From: Marinobacter sp. | GTDB taxonomy: Bacteria > Pseudomonadota > Gammaproteobacteria > Pseudomonadales > Oleiphilaceae | NCBI GenBank assembly: GCA_029264995.1 | Contig: JAJUKC010000014.1 | Location: 1 to 41,301, forward strand | Direction: 5' to 3' | DNA length: 41,301 nt | In this document: positions 1 through 7,800 of the stretch, one piece after another | How positions within the stretch are numbered: position 1 is the first letter of the stretch | Layout of the letters: the number at the start of each line of letters is the position of its first letter | Program-made: the position numbers and the translations under genes | The notes under the pieces: model-generated | Seen by the model: the letters and a program-made list of their open reading frames with translations, nothing else | What the model was told of the DNA's origin: nothing | The model's database searches: none

Positions 1-14
1 GGTTCCAAATCGAG

Positions 15-41
15 CCAGCAGAACGACGTTCTTCGGTTTTT
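15..41 (+). terminator. Possible intrinsic terminator of a gene left of the window
   Basis: Imperfect stem: 15-24 pairs with 28-36 around a GAC loop, with one bulge and one mismatch. It is followed by five T residues (37-41). It would end a plus-strand transcript entering from outside the window. The stem is weak, so this is tentative. Confidence 0.3.
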
Positions 42-57
42 CAGAAGCTCCCGGAGG

Positions 58-156
58 GCTTGTCTCTGAGGACTCTGAGCCCTGTGTTGCCAGTCCTTGA
101 TGTGGAACCACCACATCTGCAGACTGGCGCCTTGGTCAGAGGCCTCAGAGGCAAGC
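58..156. other. Long imperfect hairpin; candidate structured RNA or intergenic repeat
   Basis: About 100 bases fold into one rod. Outer stem: 58-71 with 143-156 (14 pairs, one G-U). After a 1x1 mismatch comes 73-78 with 136-141. After an internal loop comes 89-95 with 122-128. The tip is 99-105 with 111-117 around a five-base loop. No protein-coding signal covers it. It does not carry the SRP RNA GGAAGGAAGCAG signature, and I cannot match it to 6S RNA, tmRNA or RNase P. It could be a small RNA on either strand, a MITE-like repeat, or a 3' structure of a neighbouring transcript. The pairing is seen directly; the identity is unknown. Confidence 0.55.
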
Positions 157-199
157 AGTAGATTAAGGAATTAGCCAGACGGGACACTAGGGCTCGGGG

Positions 200-607
200 T
201 TAGTTTCGATCCTTTAACACTGAATAAATCTGATACGCCGCATGTTCTGCGCCTTCAGAAGGCGCCTTTCGGTTTTTTTCCCAAGAAGCCAGCAAATTCA
301 GAACCCGCTTTTCGTCATTACTGCGGAATCCAGGCCAGTACACGTAGGGCACCAGGTTCGGGCGGCTGATGAAAAACAGCGCGGTTTCCTCCGGTTTGTC
401 TTCAATATCGCCCCGCAGCCCCAGGGTGAAACGTTGTCCATCGCTTCCGGTGAGCGACACCAGCAAGGAGTTGTTGTCGTCGACGCGCCGGGCGTCACTC
501 ACGGTGATGGGTGGCTCAAGGCTGGGCACAGAGGTTATGGCGTACTGAAAAACAATCAGAGCCAGAAGCAGGACAATAAGCACCGCCAAAGCGATCGATT
601 TAACCAT
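200..607 (-). CDS. Small membrane-anchored protein of unknown function
   Basis: About 135 residues. One hydrophobic segment at residues 4-22 (IALAVLIVLLLALIVFQ) is followed by a soluble domain of about 110 residues, so it is probably a signal-anchored periplasmic protein. I prefer the ATG at 607. A TTG eight codons upstream would put extra polar residues before the membrane segment. The domain contains the phrase VSLTGSDGQRFTLGLRGD and a conserved-looking WPGFRS, but I recognise no family. It is the last gene of a minus-strand series of small envelope genes, 60 bases after the preceding stop, so it may be cotranscribed with the exported protein upstream. The product call is limited to topology. 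Confidence 0.6.
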   Translation of the reverse strand: MVKSIALAVLIVLLLALIVFQYAITSVPSLEPPITVSDARRVDDNNSLLVSLTGSDGQRFTLGLRGDIEDKPEETALFFISRPNLVPYVYWPGFRSNDEKRVLNLLASWEKNRKAPSEGAEHAAYQIYSVLKDRN

Positions 608-667
608 GAGCGTCTCGTGGAACCAGTTCAAAGTGGGCTTTAATGGCGGGCTGCAAGTGTATCACTA

Positions 668-1162
668 CTACCTGGCTTGCGAGTCTCCGGAAATAAGTCT
701 TACCGCAACATCGCCGTATTGCGTGCTGTTTTCTCTTACATGCTCGGCGCTGAACAGATTCAGCCACTGATCGTCCTTTAGCAATACCTCTCCGGTGCTG
801 GTGCTATTTTGCTGGCCGGCCACATAATTGCCGGCAAAGCTAAGCATGAAATCCCCGGGGGATTCCGGCAGGGCTCTTAGTTCAAAGTCCAGTGTCATTT
901 CAGGTGACGACACAAATCCCTTGCCGTCAGGGTCTACGTCAACTTTCAGTAGACGCGATTGTTCCAGAAACGCCGGGCGTAATTCGGTGGGAGCCTGGCC
1001 TGGCTCTGTGGCCTGGCATTCGCAATAGCGAACCTCCAATACCATCGGGCTGTTTTTGAGGTAGTGTTCGGGAGACGGGCCGCCGGCCTGGGTAATGCCT
1101 GGAAGCAGGCACAGCGTTGTAAGGCCGAGCAAACCGAATTTGAGTGATGCGATCCTTTGCAT
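668..1162 (-). CDS. Exported protein of unknown function
   Basis: 164 residues. A Sec signal peptide spans residues 1-26 (charged start, LLGLTTLCLLPG core, cleavage near TQA/GG). The start is well supported by AAAGGAG seven bases before the ATG. The mature part has a close cysteine pair (YCEC, about residues 47-50) that could form a disulfide or bind metal. The rest looks beta-rich (DFELRALPESPGDFMLSFAGNYV). No family recognised. Its neighbours are a TPR protein upstream and a small anchored protein downstream, all on the minus strand, which suggests a small envelope cluster. A hairpin with a T tract lies between it and the upstream TPR gene, so it probably has its own promoter in 1163-1245. 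Confidence 0.65.
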   Translation of the reverse strand: MQRIASLKFGLLGLTTLCLLPGITQAGGPSPEHYLKNSPMVLEVRYCECQATEPGQAPTELRPAFLEQSRLLKVDVDPDGKGFVSSPEMTLDFELRALPESPGDFMLSFAGNYVAGQQNSTSTGEVLLKDDQWLNLFSAEHVRENSTQYGDVAVRLISGDSQAR

Positions 1163-1245
1163 GATTGAGCTCCTTTCAAGGTTTAACCATAGATGTTCAA
1201 GCTATTCTGTTTTAAGTTCCGTCGCAAGTTACGCCGGCCGATTAG

Positions 1246-1267
1246 AAAAGCCTGCACATTAGCAGGC
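1246..1267 (-). terminator. Intrinsic terminator after the TPR gene
   Basis: GCCTGC and GCAGGC pair around a six-base loop (1250-1255 with 1262-1267). On the minus strand this is followed by TTTTC. It lies 28 bases beyond the stop of the TPR protein gene. Confidence 0.6.
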
Positions 1268-1294
1268 ATCGTTTGCAAGCACACTGGGCACGAA

Positions 1295-1879
1295 TCAGAA
1301 CGCCTGATTTAGCTTCCTGCGTGCCTCCGCTAACTGGCTCACCGCGAGCCCGTAGGGTTTCAATTCTACGGCTCGCTCCAGGTTTTGAACGGCTTCCCGG
1401 TAACGCTTCTGGCCCAATAGAAATGAACCGTAATTGCCCCAGGCGTAGGCATAGTCCGGGTCCAGATCGATCATTTCCCGATACAGCCTATCCCGCTCCT
1501 CAAGGTTTTTAGTAGCCTTGGCCAACTGAACGTGTGCCATGGCCAGGTTCGGCCCATTACGAACTGCGCGTTCTGCCTGTTGCCTTGCGGTGCTGACGGC
1601 GCTTTCTTTGTAGGCCCGGCGATCGTGTCGTTGCCCAACCTTGTAGCCGCTCACCAGAGTCAGGCGGGATTGGGCAACCGCCACCCATGGCTCGTCGCCG
1701 TCCAACACATTGGCGCGCTGAATCAGGTAACTGGCTTCATCTCGTTGATCGAGATCGAGAGGGTCGCGCTCGATCAGGAAATACGCCTGCCTGGCCATTT
1801 CGACGGCGGTGGCGGCTTGAGTCAGAGCGGAGAAAAAGGTGAGGACGAGTAGCGCGCAGGCGCTTTTGATTCCCTTCAT
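1295..1879 (-). CDS. Exported tetratricopeptide-repeat protein
   Basis: 194 residues from the ATG at 1879, which has AGGAG nine bases upstream. The reading frame extends further 5', but that part lacks a ribosome site and would hide the signal peptide (MKGIKSACALLVLTFFSALTQA). The mature protein is alpha-helical. C-terminal TPR-like helices are visible in segments such as AERAVRNGPNLAMAHVQLAKA, AYAWGNYGSFLLGQKRYREA and VQNLERAVELKPYGLAVSQL, with the typical small/aromatic spacing and the P at the end of each repeat. TPR proteins act as protein-docking scaffolds; here it would act in the periplasm. The partner is unknown. It starts 46 bases after the zinc-ribbon gene and is probably in the same transcript, which ends at the hairpin near 1250. 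Confidence 0.75.
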   Translation of the reverse strand: MKGIKSACALLVLTFFSALTQAATAVEMARQAYFLIERDPLDLDQRDEASYLIQRANVLDGDEPWVAVAQSRLTLVSGYKVGQRHDRRAYKESAVSTARQQAERAVRNGPNLAMAHVQLAKATKNLEERDRLYREMIDLDPDYAYAWGNYGSFLLGQKRYREAVQNLERAVELKPYGLAVSQLAEARRKLNQAF

Positions 1880-1925
1880 GAGAGACAACTCCTGGTTAAT
1901 TAACCTGCACCCTGGGAAGGGACGC

Positions 1926-2462
1926 TCACTCCGAGGCAATAAACTGAACGATAGCGGCTTTTCTGTTGTGATTCTTCAGCCAATCCTTGATTTCAACGGC
2001 CTTGGTGGTATCGGTTTCTCCAACCAGTTTTTTCAGGCGCTCGACTTTCTTGCTCTCCATCTTTTCATCCCGAACCTTCCGCTGCCATTGGTCGGTGAAC
2101 ACCGAGGGAAGTTTGTGGGCGAGCTCCAGGGACTTGAGTAACGTCCATTCGCTGCCATCGAGCCAGGCCTCATCACAGAATGCGCAGAGATCGATACGGT
2201 TCTTGTGCTCGCTGGATACCGAGTACTTGGTCATCAGTTTGCTGCACTTGGGGCAGGAGAGGGCGGTTTTGGCATCGTTTTCGACGGTTACATCCGCGTC
2301 TACGGCTTCGCTCTGCTCGACCGGTGCATTTCGTTCCGCCCAGTCGCGATAATACAGCAATGACAGCGAGGCACCCTCACAGTCCGGGCAACCCATAACC
2401 GGGAGGCCATCCTCAATTTTGGTGGGTTTCAGGTCCGTATTTCTGCATTTTGGGCATTTCAT
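1926..2462 (-). CDS. Zinc-ribbon (zf-TFIIB type) protein
   Basis: 178 residues. Two cysteine clusters are visible: CPKC near residue 3 with CPDC near 25, and CPKC near 70 with CAFC near 93, followed by DEAWLDGSEW. The CxFC...W-LD-GE/SE pattern is what I know from zf-TFIIB family proteins, which bind zinc; their function is mostly unknown. The C-terminal third is lysine-rich and probably helical (EKMESKKVERLKKLVGE). The second of two close ATGs (2462) is preferred, because AAGGA lies six bases before it and touches the first ATG. The glycosyltransferase gene ends 45 bases upstream with no terminator visible, so the two may share a transcript. Confidence 0.75.
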   Translation of the reverse strand: MKCPKCRNTDLKPTKIEDGLPVMGCPDCEGASLSLLYYRDWAERNAPVEQSEAVDADVTVENDAKTALSCPKCSKLMTKYSVSSEHKNRIDLCAFCDEAWLDGSEWTLLKSLELAHKLPSVFTDQWQRKVRDEKMESKKVERLKKLVGETDTTKAVEIKDWLKNHNRKAAIVQFIASE

Positions 2463-2507
2463 GGTCATTCCTTTTTTGATGAAAGCCAGTTTGGGAGGCT
2501 GCCAATG

Positions 2508-3485
2508 TCAATCTTGTCTCGAACCACGGCGGGGAAAGATCACCCGATAAACGGCGCGCCATACCACTGAATCCAGCGGAGCATACCGCAACGCCTGAGC
2601 GACCGCGCCCCAGGCCGTCCCAGATTTGCCAATCGTTGCAAAATGACGGGCTTTCCGGCAGTAGAAGCGGGCCAGGCCCCAGCGGATGTCACCGGGTTTG
2701 AGTGTACTTCCGTATTCCTCGATAAAATCACGAATGATCGCTTCGTTAGCGGCAAACCGGCGCTTCTTGTCGCTGGAAATCTGGTCTGCCATCACCCGAT
2801 AATAACCCCAGTACTCGGGCACATACAGGAAGGTGAAACGGGCTGAAAAACGCAGCCAGATGTCGTAGTCGTCGGCGACGCCGTAGCGGCCGGAAAACCC
2901 GCCCATGGCATCGAAACATTCCCGCCGCGCCATTACCGTGTTGATGCTCACGCTGTTGTCCACCAACATCTGGCGGGCAATCCGGCCCGAGTACCGGCGC
3001 ATATTCTTGCGGGACAACTCCCGGCCCTGCTCGTCGATCATGATTTCATCACTGTGAAGGACATCCACCTCCGGGTGAGCCTGCATCAGCGCCACTTGGC
3101 GTTCCAGCTTTTCAGGCACCCACAGGTCATCGGAATCCAGAAAACACAGCAATTCGCCCCGGGCATATTGAAGCGCCAGGTTACGGGCAATGCTCTGGCC
3201 CTGGTTTTCCTGAAAATGGTATTGGATGCGTTCATCACCCAAATAACTGGCCAGCTTCTCGCGGGTGCTATTCCGGGAGCCATCATCAACGATGATCAGC
3301 TCCCAGTGGGGATAGGATTGGGCCAACACAGACTCGACCGCTTGCGTGATGGTGCGCTCACGGTTGAAGGTGGGGGTGATGATGCTGACCAGAGGAGCAG
3401 ACGCAGGCACAAGTTGTCCTGATTGGTGTCCTTCGCGGGACTGAGGTGCCGCAGGGGAGGCTGCAGAATTGAAGCGATGGGTCAT
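2508..3485 (-). CDS. Family 2 glycosyltransferase
   Basis: 325 residues. The GT-A fold of family 2 starts near residue 32 with VSIITPTFNRERTITQAVES. The nucleotide-binding region follows (LIIVDDGS), and the DxD-like metal/sugar-nucleotide motif is FLDSDDLW near residue 115. A later DDYDIWLR is the usual acceptor-side acidic motif. No transmembrane segments are visible, so the enzyme is probably cytoplasmic or peripheral. It would transfer a sugar from a nucleotide donor to a lipid, glycan or protein; donor and acceptor cannot be told from sequence. The first 30 residues are Pro/Ser/Gln-rich and probably disordered. Its ATG overlaps the stop of the DinB-fold gene by four bases, implying translational coupling. 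No other polysaccharide genes lie nearby. Confidence 0.88.
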   Translation of the reverse strand: MTHRFNSAASPAAPQSREGHQSGQLVPASAPLVSIITPTFNRERTITQAVESVLAQSYPHWELIIVDDGSRNSTREKLASYLGDERIQYHFQENQGQSIARNLALQYARGELLCFLDSDDLWVPEKLERQVALMQAHPEVDVLHSDEIMIDEQGRELSRKNMRRYSGRIARQMLVDNSVSINTVMARRECFDAMGGFSGRYGVADDYDIWLRFSARFTFLYVPEYWGYYRVMADQISSDKKRRFAANEAIIRDFIEEYGSTLKPGDIRWGLARFYCRKARHFATIGKSGTAWGAVAQALRYAPLDSVVWRAVYRVIFPRRGSRQD

Positions 3486-4024
3486 GCCTGAGACTCTTCG
3501 GGAATCTGAACCAACAGATCAGTCGCCCCAATATCCACCCCTGCCTGGGACAGCAAAGTCGACACCTGCCCACGATGATGAGTTTGGTGGTTGAAGAAAT
3601 GAAGCACCAGGCTTGAAAACCGTTTACTGGCCGGAATCCCTTTAGTGTTGTGATAACTGAGAGTGACAGCGAGATCGTCTTCGGTTAACTCGGAAATCCA
3701 ATGGATAATCTGCCAATCCAACCAGGTTCGATGTTCTGTTAATTGCGCAATATCACCAAAGAGAATTTGGTTCAGGCTAGTTGGATTATCAAGGGTAGCG
3801 ATTTCTCGGAGCGAGACCTGACATGACGGATGAGTAGCAAAACGTTTGAGCCAGATCGTATCTCCGACGAGGATATGGTTCAGTGTTACCAAAATAGACC
3901 CAAAGAAGGCGCCGCGATCTTTCGCAAGTTCATCGGCCGAAAGCTGTGCGGCCGCCTCATAGACCTTTGAGTTCATCCACTGATTGTAAGTGGCGAGCAG
4001 TTCAAAGTGGTTTTTCAGGTTCAT
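3482..4024 (-). CDS. DinB-fold putative metalloenzyme
   Basis: 180 residues, the usual length of the DinB/YfiT four-helix-bundle family. The three expected metal-ligand histidines are visible: LNHILVGD near residue 49, and FNHQTHHRGQ near residues 140-145. Family members are metal-dependent enzymes, including thiol-dependent transferases (mycothiol, bacillithiol or glutathione), or are uncharacterised damage-induced proteins. The DinB name does not imply the DNA polymerase. Here it is followed by a glycosyltransferase with an ATGA overlap, an unusual partner. No SOS box was evident upstream. The substrate cannot be predicted. Confidence 0.85.
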   Translation of the reverse strand: MNLKNHFELLATYNQWMNSKVYEAAAQLSADELAKDRGAFFGSILVTLNHILVGDTIWLKRFATHPSCQVSLREIATLDNPTSLNQILFGDIAQLTEHRTWLDWQIIHWISELTEDDLAVTLSYHNTKGIPASKRFSSLVLHFFNHQTHHRGQVSTLLSQAGVDIGATDLLVQIPEESQA

Positions 4025-4117
4025 TGGAATTCCGTTCCGTACCTAGCTGTAAGGCTTTGAATTGTCCTCGAATGGCGGTGAAGTCCCAGAAGCAAATGGG
4101 TAGCTTTGACCACTTTG

Positions 4118-4504
4118 TTACACATTGACCGAGTACTTGAGGTCACGTGCCTCATCTCCGGTCATACCACGAAAGCCCCAGCAGTGGGGAGGTTGTTCCT
4201 TGATTGTGATCTCAACATCCACGGGTGAGATGCCAACCACGGACTCAATCTTTTGGAAGAGCTCCTTGATCAAAGCTTTTTGGGTCTCGGGCGTTCGGCC
4301 CTGCATCATATTGATCTCGATGGCCGTGTAGGCGGGAGTTCTGCCACCTGGATAATAAAAATCCTCGGGTTCCATGGGGATAAAACGATGAGCCCGCTTG
4401 TCTTTCGGCATACCGAGTACGGACTGCATGCATCCGTGAATGACCTCGGAGAGCTGAGCCTTGATCGGATTAAGATGTTCTCTGATTCCATAGATGACTA
4501 TCAC
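4118..4504 (-). CDS. Tautomerase-fold protein with GTG start
   Basis: 129 residues from the GTG at 4504, which has a perfect AGGAGG four bases upstream. A longer frame begins at an ATG at 4534, but it would place this strong ribosome site inside the coding region. The protein then begins MIVIYGIREHLNPIKAQ. Later segments (YTAIEINMMQGRTPETQKALI and VGISPVDVEITIKEQP) fit the beta-alpha-beta repeats of the 4-oxalocrotonate tautomerase superfamily, and the C-terminal HCWGFRGMTGDEA is typical of one long-form subfamily as I recall it. Classical members use an N-terminal proline exposed after Met removal; here the second residue is isoleucine, so classical Pro1 chemistry is unlikely. The gene stands alone, with about 90 bases before the DinB gene. 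Confidence 0.75.
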   Translation of the reverse strand: MIVIYGIREHLNPIKAQLSEVIHGCMQSVLGMPKDKRAHRFIPMEPEDFYYPGGRTPAYTAIEINMMQGRTPETQKALIKELFQKIESVVGISPVDVEITIKEQPPHCWGFRGMTGDEARDLKYSVNV

Positions 4505-4637
4505 GATGCCTCCTGCAATGTGTAATGTCCGCAAAGACGGTGTAGATCCTGAATGGACCTAATTGATTGGTTGCATTTACTCTTCGCACACGGGCATATG
4601 TGCCAGCCTATCACGAAGCACTGATAATTCCCCGCCC

Positions 4638-4675
4638 AACAAAAAGGCCCGGCAGCTTCCGCAACCAGGCCTTTT
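4638..4675 (-). terminator. Intrinsic terminator of the nrdJ operon
   Basis: Plus-strand 4642-4652 pairs with 4665-4675 (11 pairs including one G-U) around a 12-base loop. Read on the minus strand, the stem runs into CCTTTTTGTTG. It lies 22 bases beyond the nrdJb stop. Confidence 0.8.
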
Positions 4676-4697
4676 CTTTGCTCAGCGGTCAATCACC

Positions 4698-5396
4698 TCA
4701 ACCGCATTTGCTGTCGCCGCAGGACAGGCAGGTGGCGCAGCCGTCCATCACGATTACGGCCTTGGTGCTGCACTTGCCGCACATGGTGGCGTTGGCGGGG
4801 TACTCGCTGGCGCTGTCGTCGTTGGTGGCCTTGTTCTGGCTGGCTTCAAACTCCGCGCGCTTCTCGGCGAGAATGCGCTTGGTGGTTTCGCTCAGCTCGT
4901 CGCTTTCCAGCAGGCCGATGGCTTTCAGGTGTTTCTCGATTACGGCCCCGATTTCAGCAACCAGGGACGGCATGAAAACACCGCCTTTCTTGAAGTAACC
5001 ACCGTTGGGGTCGTACACGCTACGCAGCTCTTCCACCAGGAAGGTGACATCGCCACCTTTACGGAAGACCGCAGAGATAACGCGGGTGAGGGCGATTACC
5101 CACTGGAAATGCTCCATCGACTTGGAGTTGATGAACACTTCATAGGGCTGACGGCTCTCGTGGTCGGTGCCTTCGTTGAGCAGGATGTCATTGATGGTGA
5201 TGTACATCGCATGCTCTGCCACCGGAGGCTTGATCTTGTAGGTGGTGCCCAGGAGGAAATCCGGGCGTTCGATGTTCTCGTTCATCTCCACCGGCTTGGT
5301 GTCGGCTTTCACCGGCGCCTGGTGCTCACCCGTGGTCTCGGTGTCGGCTTTCTTTACCCGGTAGCCGACGATCTTGTTGCTGATTTTCACTGTCAT
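4698..5396 (-). CDS. nrdJb: Class II ribonucleotide reductase, C-terminal subunit NrdJb
   Basis: 232 residues. It corresponds to the C-terminal part of long adenosylcobalamin-dependent ribonucleotide reductases, which Pseudomonas-type organisms encode separately as NrdJb. The core (HFQWVIALTRVISAVFRKGGD ... LVEELRSVYDPNGGYF) matches the TSCPD-like region. The C-terminus is a cysteine cluster (CGKC near 208, CATCLSCGDSKCG at the end) that resembles the flexible tail carrying redox-shuttle cysteines. That tail re-reduces the active site of the catalytic subunit after each turnover. The start has AGGAA eight bases upstream of the ATG. It follows nrdJa by 30 bases, in the same operon, and a strong terminator follows it. 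Confidence 0.88.
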   Translation of the reverse strand: MTVKISNKIVGYRVKKADTETTGEHQAPVKADTKPVEMNENIERPDFLLGTTYKIKPPVAEHAMYITINDILLNEGTDHESRQPYEVFINSKSMEHFQWVIALTRVISAVFRKGGDVTFLVEELRSVYDPNGGYFKKGGVFMPSLVAEIGAVIEKHLKAIGLLESDELSETTKRILAEKRAEFEASQNKATNDDSASEYPANATMCGKCSTKAVIVMDGCATCLSCGDSKCG

Positions 5397-5426
5397 GTTC
5401 GTAATTCCTGTCTGTCGGTTCCCGGA

Positions 5427-7565
5427 TTAATACTTGCCGTAAGTGCCTTCTTTCAGCGCGTCGAAGAGGTTGGCGGCGGTGTGAATTTCGCCATCGTACT
5501 CTACCTGTTCGTTGCCGCGCAGGGTCACTTTGCTGCCGTCGTCCAGGGTGAACTCATACAATGTGTTCTCAAGGTCTTTCTCTTTCACCAGTACGCCCTG
5601 GAACGCTTCCGGGTTAAAGCGGAAGGTGGTGCAGCCTTTCAGGCCCTTGTCGTAGGCGTACAAGTAGATGTCCTTGAAGTCCTGGTATGGGAATTCTGTC
5701 GGAACGTTGGCAGTTTTGGAAATGGAGGAATCTACCCATTTCTGTGCCGCAGCCTGGATGTCGACGTGTTGCGTGGGCGTTACGTCGTCGGAGGTGGTGA
5801 AGTAGCTTGGTAGCTTCTTGTCTTCATCCTCGGAGAACGGCATTGCGCCCGGGTTGACCAGGTGGCGGTAGGCCAGCAGTTCGAAGCTGAATACGTCTAC
5901 CTTCTCTTTGGTTTTACGGCCTTCACGGATAATGTTCCGGGCGTAGTGGTGCGAGAAGCTCGGCTCAATGCCGTTACTGGCGTTGTTGGCCAGCGACAGG
6001 CTGATGGTGCCGGTCGGGGCAATGGAGGTGTGGTGGGTGAAACGGCCACCTTTCTCGGCCAGCTTGGCTACCAGCTCCGGCTCTACTTCGGCAATGCGGC
6101 CCATGTAGGCGCTGTACTTGGCGTGCAGTACCTTGCCTTTGACCTTGTCGCCCACCTTGATGCCGTCTTCGGCCAGTTTCGGGCACTTGGTCATCATTTT
6201 CGGCGTTACTTCAAACTCGTCGTCCATGATTGGCGCCGGGCCTTTCTCTTCGGCCAGGGCCAGGGACTGGCGCCAGCCTTCTACTGCCATTTCACGAACC
6301 ACTTCTTCGGTGAACTTCACGGACTCGTCAGAGCCGTAAGGCATGCGCAGCATGGCGAGGGTGGAGCCCAGGCCCAGAATGCCCATGCCGTGGCGGCGCT
6401 TGTAGGTGATCTCGTGGCGCTGTTCGCCCAGGGGCAGGCCGTTGATTTCGACTACGTTGTCCAGCATGCGGGTGAAGGTGCCAACCACTTTGCGGTACTT
6501 CTCGTAGTTGAAGCTGGCTTTCTCGGTGAACGGGTACTCGACGAACTTGGTGAGGTTCACGGAGCCCAGCAGGCAGCTGCCGTACGGGGGCAGGGGCTGC
6601 TCGCCACAGGGGTTGGTGGCGCGGATGTCTTCGCAGAACCAGTTGTTGTTCATCTGGTTGACCTTGTCGATCAGGATGAAACCTGGCTCGGCGTAGTCGT
6701 AAGTGCTGGTCATGATGGTGTCCCAGATGAACTGGGCTTTCACCGTTTTGTAGATGCGGCAGGCGACTTTGCCTTCGTTGTTTACCACGTAGCCTTCCTG
6801 TACCGGGAAGTCACGGTATACGAATTGGCTGGCGTCGGTCAGGTCCAGGCCTTCGTCGTCGGCTTCTTTCTGGGTAACCGGGAAGGATAGGTGCCAGTCG
6901 TCGCCGTTACGCACAGCTTCGATGAAGTCTTCGGTGATCAGCAGGGACAGGTTGAATTGGCGCAGGCGGCCGTCTTCACGCTTGGCCTGGATGAATTCGA
7001 TCACATCCGGGTGGTGTACGTCGAAGGTGGCCATCTGGGCACCGCGGCGGCCACCAGCGGAGGATACGGTGAAGCACATGCGGTCGAAGATATCCATGAA
7101 CGACAGCGGGCCAGAGGTGGTCGCGCCGGCGCCGGCCACGTACGCGCCACGCGGGCGCAGGGTCGAGAATTCGTAACCAATACCACAGCCGGCCTTGAGG
7201 GTGAGGCCCGCTTCGTGGTTTTTCTCCAGGATATCGTTCATGGAATCCTGGATGGTGCCGGATACGGTGCAGTTAATGGTGGAGGTGGCCGGCTTGTGGG
7301 CTTCGGCACCGGCGTTGGAGGTAATACGGCCGGCGGGGATAGCACCGTTCTGCAGGGCCCACAGGAATTCCTTCATGTACTTGTCGCGTACATTCTTTTT
7401 CTCAACCTCGGCCAGGGCCTTGGCCACGCGCTCATAGGTTGCGTTGATGTCTTTGTCGACAGGCTCGCCGGTCTTGGTCTTGAGCTGGTACTTGCTGCTC
7501 CAGATATCCAGCGAAGCTTCCTGCATGGGAATCGTTGTGATCACTGCCTGTGCCTTAGCGTTCAT
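5427..7565 (-). CDS. nrdJa: Adenosylcobalamin-dependent ribonucleotide reductase, catalytic subunit NrdJa
   Basis: 712 residues from the ATG at 7565. A GTG two codons earlier lies directly on the GAGG ribosome site and is less likely. The enzyme reduces ribonucleotides to deoxyribonucleotides with a B12-generated thiyl radical, oxygen-independently. Visible landmarks are STINCTVSG (Cys near 99, one of the redox pair), RATNPCGEQPLPPYGSCLLG (Asn 318, radical Cys 320 and Glu 322 of the NxCxE active site), and GCTTFRFNPEAF near the end. The protein stops before the usual cysteine tail, which is encoded by the next gene, nrdJb. This is the two-gene arrangement I know from Pseudomonas. The upstream region carries a promoter and NrdR-box-like sites, which suggests deoxynucleotide-pool control. 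Confidence 0.93.
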   Translation of the reverse strand: MNAKAQAVITTIPMQEASLDIWSSKYQLKTKTGEPVDKDINATYERVAKALAEVEKKNVRDKYMKEFLWALQNGAIPAGRITSNAGAEAHKPATSTINCTVSGTIQDSMNDILEKNHEAGLTLKAGCGIGYEFSTLRPRGAYVAGAGATTSGPLSFMDIFDRMCFTVSSAGGRRGAQMATFDVHHPDVIEFIQAKREDGRLRQFNLSLLITEDFIEAVRNGDDWHLSFPVTQKEADDEGLDLTDASQFVYRDFPVQEGYVVNNEGKVACRIYKTVKAQFIWDTIMTSTYDYAEPGFILIDKVNQMNNNWFCEDIRATNPCGEQPLPPYGSCLLGSVNLTKFVEYPFTEKASFNYEKYRKVVGTFTRMLDNVVEINGLPLGEQRHEITYKRRHGMGILGLGSTLAMLRMPYGSDESVKFTEEVVREMAVEGWRQSLALAEEKGPAPIMDDEFEVTPKMMTKCPKLAEDGIKVGDKVKGKVLHAKYSAYMGRIAEVEPELVAKLAEKGGRFTHHTSIAPTGTISLSLANNASNGIEPSFSHHYARNIIREGRKTKEKVDVFSFELLAYRHLVNPGAMPFSEDEDKKLPSYFTTSDDVTPTQHVDIQAAAQKWVDSSISKTANVPTEFPYQDFKDIYLYAYDKGLKGCTTFRFNPEAFQGVLVKEKDLENTLYEFTLDDGSKVTLRGNEQVEYDGEIHTAANLFDALKEGTYGKY

Positions 7566-7666
7566 TGCCACCCTCGGTTTTCAGTATGTCTCTTTTTGAA
7601 GACGCCGTCCTCAGCGCCTTACCCCTGTGTGTTTCTGGTACTGCATTGGTTATCGCGCCAGCAGAA

Positions 7667-7682
7667 TCACTATATATGGTGT
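7667..7682. promoter_or_regulatory. NrdR-box-like operator, proximal
   Basis: TCACTATATATGGTGT matches the known NrdR consensus acaCwAtATaTwGtgt at 14 of 16 positions. It overlaps a minus-strand TATAGT (revcomp of 7669-7674) that could act as a second, weaker -10 element. It lies about 100 bases upstream of the nrdJa start. Confidence 0.65.
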
Positions 7683-7800
7683 TCGTGCCTGGCCGGAAAG
7701 ACTGCCTTCCATAACCGGAATTCTGTATTGATCACTGCTGCCAGCCTTGTGTCTGCTGGCATTTCTACTGCTTGACATTCAGTAGGTGTTGGCGTAGCTG

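Noticed and set aside
1-16. Truncated tRNA T arm at the window edge (GGTTCCAAATC)
   Set aside because: The loop does not fit TTCRANT and the stem does not close.
1-200. 6S RNA, SRP RNA or integron attC site
   Set aside because: No SRP loop signature, no 6S-like central bubble or ygfA neighbour, and the ends lack the attC core motifs RYYYAAC and GTTRRRY. Only the hairpin itself is supported.
1880-1939. Upstream extension of the TPR protein to an ATG at 1939
   Set aside because: It overlaps the previous gene, lacks a ribosome site and would bury the signal peptide that begins at 1879.
4563-7775. Three long plus-strand frames opposite the nrdJ genes
   Set aside because: Compositionally odd (Val/Gly/Phe/His-rich), no recognisable domains, and they lie opposite clearly functional nrdJa and nrdJb.
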